From an uncultured Oscillospiraceae bacterium (GTDB taxonomy: Bacteria > Bacillota > Clostridia > Oscillospirales > Oscillospiraceae): a stretch of 8,345 nucleotides of DNA. Both the position numbers and the translations under genes were made by a program. Positions 5,272-8,345 of this stretch are shown piece by piece. Below the pieces are notes generated by a model. The model searched no databases. It had not been told where the DNA came from and was given only the letters and a program-made list of their open reading frames with translations. The stretch covers positions 1 through 8,345 of the forward strand of contig CAKTKM010000060.1 of the NCBI GenBank assembly GCA_934569425.1. Direction: 5' to 3'. The first letter of the stretch is position 1. Each line of letters starts with the position of its first letter.

Positions 5272-6639
5272 ATGAAAAAAACAACCATATATTTCTGCAC
5301 GGAGTGCGGCAGCGAAAGTCCGAAATGGGCAGGGAAGTGTCCTGTTTGCGGCGCATGGAACTGCATGGTGGAGCAAAAGCCGGAAAAGATGAAAACAAAT
5401 GGCCGAAGCCGCGCTGTCCCAAGCATTGTAAAGGTATATTACATTACAGAACTGGAAGCGGAGAATGAGATCCGGTTTTCCACAGGGATGGGAGAGCTGG
5501 ATCGTGTGCTTGGCGGCGGAGCGGTGGAAGGTTCGCTGGTGCTGGTGGGCGGCGCACCGGGTATTGGGAAATCCACACTGCTGCTGCAGATCTGCCAGAC
5601 ACTTGGAAAAGCCTGTCGTGTGCTGTATGTTTCCGGTGAGGAATCCACACGCCAGATCAAAATGCGCGCCAAGCGGCTGCGGGTAGACACGGAAAATCTT
5701 CTTGTACTGTCTGAGACACGTCTGGGAGATGTATTGTCCTGTGTGGAACAGGAAAAGCCCGATGTGCTGATTGTTGATTCGATTCAAACAATGTATAATG
5801 AAGACAGTGATGGAATTCCAGGTGGAATCGGTCAAGTAAAGCAATGCACCTTGACACTGATGCAGCTGGCTAAAAGCCAAAACATTACGATTTTTGTGAT
5901 CGGTCATGTCAACAAGGAGGGGGCGATTGCCGGTCCGAAGGTGCTGGAACACATGGTGGATTGTGTTCTGTATTTTGAAGGGGATCAGCATATGAGCTAC
6001 CGTATCCTGCGGGCAGCGAAGAACCGGTTTGGTGCCACCAATGAGATCGGCGTATTTGAAATGATGGACAACGGTTTGCGGGAGGTAGAGAACCCCTCGG
6101 AGATGCTGCTTTCGGGCAGGCCTACCGATGCGCCCGGTACCTGTGTGACCTGCGCTATGGAAGGCGCACGGCCTGTTCTGGCGGAGGTACAGGCACTGGT
6201 GGCGCCCGCTGCCGGAACAAAGCCCCTGCGTTCCAGTAATGGCTTTGATTATAACCGCGCTTCCATGCTGTTGGCAGTATTGGAAAAACGAGGCGGATTA
6301 AAGGTCAGCCAATGTGACACCTACCTGAATATTATCGGAGGCCTGACGCTGGAGGAGCCTGCCGCTGATTTGGCGGCGGTGATCGCCGTGGCTTCCAGTT
6401 ATCTGGACAAGCCGGTACCGGACACGCTGGCGGCGGTAGGGGAGATCGGCCTGTCAGGCGAGGTACGCAGTATCAGTCATTTGGAGCAGCGATTGTCAGA
6501 GGTTCAGCGTTTGGGCTTCACGCACTGCGTGATTCCGGCGCACCGGGCGGAAGAACTGAAGCATCTGCAAGGCTTAACGCTTCTGCCGGTAAAAAACATT
6601 GGTCAGGCGCTGCGTTTGCTGGCACAGGGGATCGCATAA
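5272..6639 (+). CDS. radA: DNA repair protein RadA (Sms)
   Basis: RadA is a RecA-like ATPase that helps branch migration and processing of recombination intermediates. ATG 5272 was chosen (455 aa) since the family begins with a short basic stretch before the zinc finger; a GTG at 5263 would add three residues. The ribosome site is weak (GGGTGAT, 5261-5267), suggesting coupling to cwlD. Domains: four-cysteine zinc finger (Cys9, Cys12, Cys23, Cys26); Walker A GGAPGIGKST with Lys100; VSGEES (120-125); Walker B VLIVDS ending near Asp169; the RadA signature KNRFG (250-254); and a Lon-protease-like C-terminal domain (about 285-455) containing EEPAADLAAVIAVASS and GEIGLSGEVR. All key motifs are intact and the length is normal. 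In B. subtilis radA lies in the clpC operon, so this placement beside cwlD differs. Confidence 0.96.
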   Translation: MKKTTIYFCTECGSESPKWAGKCPVCGAWNCMVEQKPEKMKTNGRSRAVPSIVKVYYITELEAENEIRFSTGMGELDRVLGGGAVEGSLVLVGGAPGIGKSTLLLQICQTLGKACRVLYVSGEESTRQIKMRAKRLRVDTENLLVLSETRLGDVLSCVEQEKPDVLIVDSIQTMYNEDSDGIPGGIGQVKQCTLTLMQLAKSQNITIFVIGHVNKEGAIAGPKVLEHMVDCVLYFEGDQHMSYRILRAAKNRFGATNEIGVFEMMDNGLREVENPSEMLLSGRPTDAPGTCVTCAMEGARPVLAEVQALVAPAAGTKPLRSSNGFDYNRASMLLAVLEKRGGLKVSQCDTYLNIIGGLTLEEPAADLAAVIAVASSYLDKPVPDTLAAVGEIGLSGEVRSISHLEQRLSEVQRLGFTHCVIPAHRAEELKHLQGLTLLPVKNIGQALRLLAQGIA

Positions 6640-6642
6640 CAG

Positions 6643-6670
6643 AAAGTCCGCAGGAAAACCTGCGGACTTT
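6643..6670. terminator. Terminator shared by radA and the convergent 102-aa gene
   Basis: A perfect 12-bp stem (6643-6654 with 6659-6670; arms AAAGTCCGCAGG and its complement) with an AAAA loop sits 3 bases after the radA stop and 13 bases past the stop of the minus-strand gene. The arms end in TTT on either strand, so it can work in both directions. Confidence 0.85.
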
Positions 6671-6683
6671 GCTGCATAGACAG

Positions 6684-6992
6684 TTATTTTTTCTTGTTGT
6701 TCTTGTTTTTTTCGGCCAGGGGTCCTTTGCCGTTGATCGCACGGTAGTGATTCAATTTATCCACACGCTCCTGACGCTTTCTGGCCTTTTCTTTTTCCTT
6801 GGCCTTCTTGATGGCAGCTTCCTGATCCTTTTTCTTCTTTTTCCAATATTGCTCTTTCTCGTAGTTTTCCACGTCTTTCTGGTATTTTTCGGGGTGCTTT
6901 GCCCAATCAATGCGCAGCACGGTCAGAGAAATGATCAGGATCGCCCCAACGGCGATCAGTCCGTAAAAAATGAAGGAATAGAAACCATCCAT
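6684..6992 (-). CDS. Small membrane-anchored protein with a lysine-rich tail, 102 aa
   Basis: I do not recognise a named family. One membrane helix lies at about 6-26 (SFIFYGLIAVGAILIISLTVL); the remaining 75 residues are highly charged: a DWAKHPEKYQKD segment, then a long helical stretch rich in K and E (about 41-80, including WKKKKKDQEAAIKKAKEK) likely to form an extended or coiled-coil helix, and a NKNNKKK end. The positive-inside rule puts the basic tail in the cytosol, where it could contact membrane lipids or nucleic acid (inference). Expression signals are strong: GAGGAGG (7001-7007) 8 bases before the ATG and a good sigma-A-like promoter. It is transcribed alone, divergent from ptb. 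Confidence 0.78.
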   Translation of the reverse strand: MDGFYSFIFYGLIAVGAILIISLTVLRIDWAKHPEKYQKDVENYEKEQYWKKKKKDQEAAIKKAKEKEKARKRQERVDKLNHYRAINGKGPLAEKNKNNKKK

Positions 6993-7023
6993 AGAAAGAG
7001 CCTCCTCAAAAAACTATGAATAT

Positions 7024-7052
7024 AGTATACCGTAAAACCGTCATAATGGCAA
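7024..7052 (-). promoter_or_regulatory. Sigma-A-like promoter of the 102-aa membrane protein gene
   Basis: On the minus strand TTGCCA (7047-7052) and TATACT (7024-7029) are separated by exactly 17 bases, 31 bases upstream of the start codon, with a strong ribosome site between. Confidence 0.7.
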
Positions 7053-7100
7053 GAACTGTTTTCGCCGACGGAAAAAAGCTGAAAAAATGCACGGAGTTTG

Positions 7101-7129
7101 TTGTTTTTACAAAAGAAACGGTGTATAAT
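7101..7129 (+). promoter_or_regulatory. Sigma-A-like promoter of ptb
   Basis: TTGTTT (7101-7106) and a perfect TATAAT (7124-7129) are separated by 17 bases. The predicted transcript would start near 7136, leaving a leader of about 55 bases before the ptb ATG. I see no riboswitch-like structure in that leader. Confidence 0.72.
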
Positions 7130-7190
7130 GATTGGGTAAATCAAACGAAGCGCAAGAAGGAAATCAATTCAAATTTGGAGGAACAAAAGC

Positions 7191-8093
7191 ATGTTTACCA
7201 ATTTTAAGGAACTTGAGACTTACGTTCTGGGGCAGAAACTGAAAAAGCGCATTGCACTGGCCAATGCCCATGACGAACCAGCCCTGAGTGCCGTCGTACA
7301 CGCCAAGCGTAAAGGCGTGGTGGAAGGAACACTCATCGGCAAGAAGAACATGATCATTGACATGCTGCACGAGATGGGCGAGAATGAGGCTGATTATGAG
7401 ATCGTGGATTTTGACGGTGAGGAGCTGGAGGCTGCCAAGATCGCTGTCAAGCTGGTGAAGGAAGGAAAGGCCGACATCCCCATGAAGGGCATCCTGCAGA
7501 CCTCCAGCTTTGCCAAGGCTATTTTGAACCGCGAGACCGGCCTGATTCCCGATGGTGCGCGCCGTCTGGTGAGCCAGGTGGGTATTTTCGAGTATGAAGG
7601 GCGTTTTGTGATGATCACGGATGCCGCCATCAACATTGCTCCGGATGTGGAGACCCAGATCGGCATTGTAGAGAATGCGCTGCCTGTGGCCAAGGCGCTG
7701 GGCAATGAGTGTCCCAAGGTCGCTATTCTGTCTGCCGTAGAAAATGTTACCGAGAAGATGCCTTCTACCGTCAGCGCCGCCGCCATCAAGGAACGCGGAA
7801 TCCCCGGCTGCACGGTGACCGGCCCTCTGGCGTTGGACGGCGCTATTTCCATGGAGTCCGTAAAGCACAAGGCCATCAAGGATCCCGTGGCCGGTCAGGC
7901 CGATATTCTGCTGGTTCCCTTTATTGAGATCGGCAATGTGCTGTATAAGGCTGTGACCTATATCGCGGGAAAAACTGTGGCCAGCACCATTTGCGGCGCA
8001 TCCTGCCCTGTGATCATCACCAGCCGTGCCGACAGCCCCGACAGCAAGTATTATTCCATCCTCCTGGCCGTTTTGCGCTGCCTGAAGAAGTAA
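7191..8093 (+). CDS. ptb: Phosphate butyryltransferase (phosphotransbutyrylase)
   Basis: This cytosolic acyltransferase exchanges CoA for phosphate on butyryl-CoA to give butyryl phosphate, the step before ATP formation by butyrate kinase. The 300-residue length fits Ptb, being shorter than typical phosphate acetyltransferase. Family signs: KADIPMKGILQTSSF (93-107), ITDAAINIAPD (142-152), SAVENVTEKMPST (181-193), GPLALDGAIS (211-220), GQADILLVPFIEIGN (235-249) and SRADSPDSKYYS (278-289). The start is fixed by GGAGG (7177-7181) 9 bases before the ATG. It has its own promoter and terminator. The usual partner gene buk is not adjacent in the window. Substrate preference cannot be read directly from the sequence; acetyl-CoA or branched acyl-CoAs are possible alternatives. 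Confidence 0.9.
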   Translation: MFTNFKELETYVLGQKLKKRIALANAHDEPALSAVVHAKRKGVVEGTLIGKKNMIIDMLHEMGENEADYEIVDFDGEELEAAKIAVKLVKEGKADIPMKGILQTSSFAKAILNRETGLIPDGARRLVSQVGIFEYEGRFVMITDAAINIAPDVETQIGIVENALPVAKALGNECPKVAILSAVENVTEKMPSTVSAAAIKERGIPGCTVTGPLALDGAISMESVKHKAIKDPVAGQADILLVPFIEIGNVLYKAVTYIAGKTVASTICGASCPVIITSRADSPDSKYYSILLAVLRCLKK

Positions 8094-8115
8094 GCGGTGT
8101 ATTCAGAGAAGAAAC

Positions 8116-8147
8116 AACAAAGGACGGCGTAAGCCGTCCTTTGTTTT
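8116..8147 (+). terminator. Intrinsic terminator of ptb
   Basis: A perfect 13-bp stem (8116-8128 with 8133-8145; left arm AACAAAGGACGGC) has a GTAA loop and ends in TTTT at 8144-8147. It lies 22 bases after the ptb stop and makes ptb a single-gene transcript. Confidence 0.92.
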
Positions 8148-8192
8148 GCAATTTGCGCCTATCATGCGGAGGAGATCTGAACAGGGAAGTAT

Positions 8193-8345
8193 ATGGCTGT
8201 ATTTGAAAGGCCAAAGCTGCTCGAATACCGGCCGTCAGCGGTGGATGCGGGGGTTCTGGAGCATACGGAGCCATGGAAGCGTTACGGTATTGGCCGGCAG
8301 AATCAGCTCGTTGACAGTATTGCACAAGCAAACCCTGTCGTATAT
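8193..8345 (+). CDS. Unrecognised protein, N-terminal fragment (51 codons)
   Basis: An open frame starts at ATG 8193 and runs off the window end without a stop. AGGGA lies about 5 bases upstream; a stronger GGAGGAG near 8168 is too far away to serve this ATG. The visible sequence starts MAVFERPKLLEYRPSAVD and continues through a WKRYGIGRQNQLVDSI segment; it is soluble-looking, with no signal peptide or membrane helix. I do not recognise the family. It is not butyrate kinase, whose N-terminus carries an acetate-kinase-type phosphate-binding motif. No clear promoter is seen between the ptb terminator and the start. Confidence 0.5.
   Translation, partial: MAVFERPKLLEYRPSAVDAGVLEHTEPWKRYGIGRQNQLVDSIAQANPVVY

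Noticed and set aside
5164..5991. Minus-strand open frame of 275 codons over the cwlD/radA junction
   Set aside because: It is antisense to two strongly supported genes and is a histidine- and cysteine-rich translation without a recognisable family.
7164..7868. Minus-strand open frame of 234 codons opposite ptb
   Set aside because: It is a shadow of ptb with glycine- and histidine-rich low-quality sequence and no ribosome site; it also runs past the ptb start signals.

Overview
The window looks like core chromosome of a spore-forming Clostridia member, most likely a gut Oscillospiraceae-type organism. This rests on content: a spore-coat cotJ operon, the germination amidase CwlD, a class B sortase, and phosphotransbutyrylase as a butyrate-pathway enzyme. 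Strong AAGGAGG-type ribosome sites, sigma-A-like promoters and U-tailed hairpin terminators agree. The genus cannot be fixed from the sequence alone. I see no insertion sequence, phage gene, CRISPR array, tRNA or rRNA.

Layout from left to right: (1) the 3' end of ATP-dependent phosphoenolpyruvate carboxykinase (pckA) with its terminator; (2) an unrecognised 101-residue protein; (3) on the minus strand, low-specificity threonine aldolase (ltaE), which shares a two-way terminator with the preceding gene; (4) diverging from ltaE, a membrane-anchored class B sortase; (5) on the minus strand, a 60-residue two-helix membrane protein; (6) about 295 bases without a gene (2960-3254), which holds a helically phased array of GTTACA-like hexamers and a strong hairpin; (7) the minus-strand cotJ operon, in which CotJA-like and CotJB-like domains are fused in one reading frame followed by the manganese-catalase-like CotJC; (8) diverging from it, cwlD and radA 13 bases apart; (9) on the minus strand, a small lysine-rich membrane-anchored protein; (10) ptb with a strong promoter and its own terminator; (11) the 5' end of an unrecognised gene running off the window.

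Two themes link the genes. The centre (3255-5258) is sporulation: coat proteins on one side and a cortex-processing amidase on the other, reading away from a shared 151-base region that carries a large imperfect inverted repeat. The flanks are central and fermentative metabolism: PEP carboxykinase, threonine aldolase and phosphotransbutyrylase. No obviously novel multi-gene system is visible. The points most worth a second look are the CotJA-CotJB fusion, the phased hexamer array, the inverted repeat between cotJ and cwlD, and the pairing of radA with cwlD.
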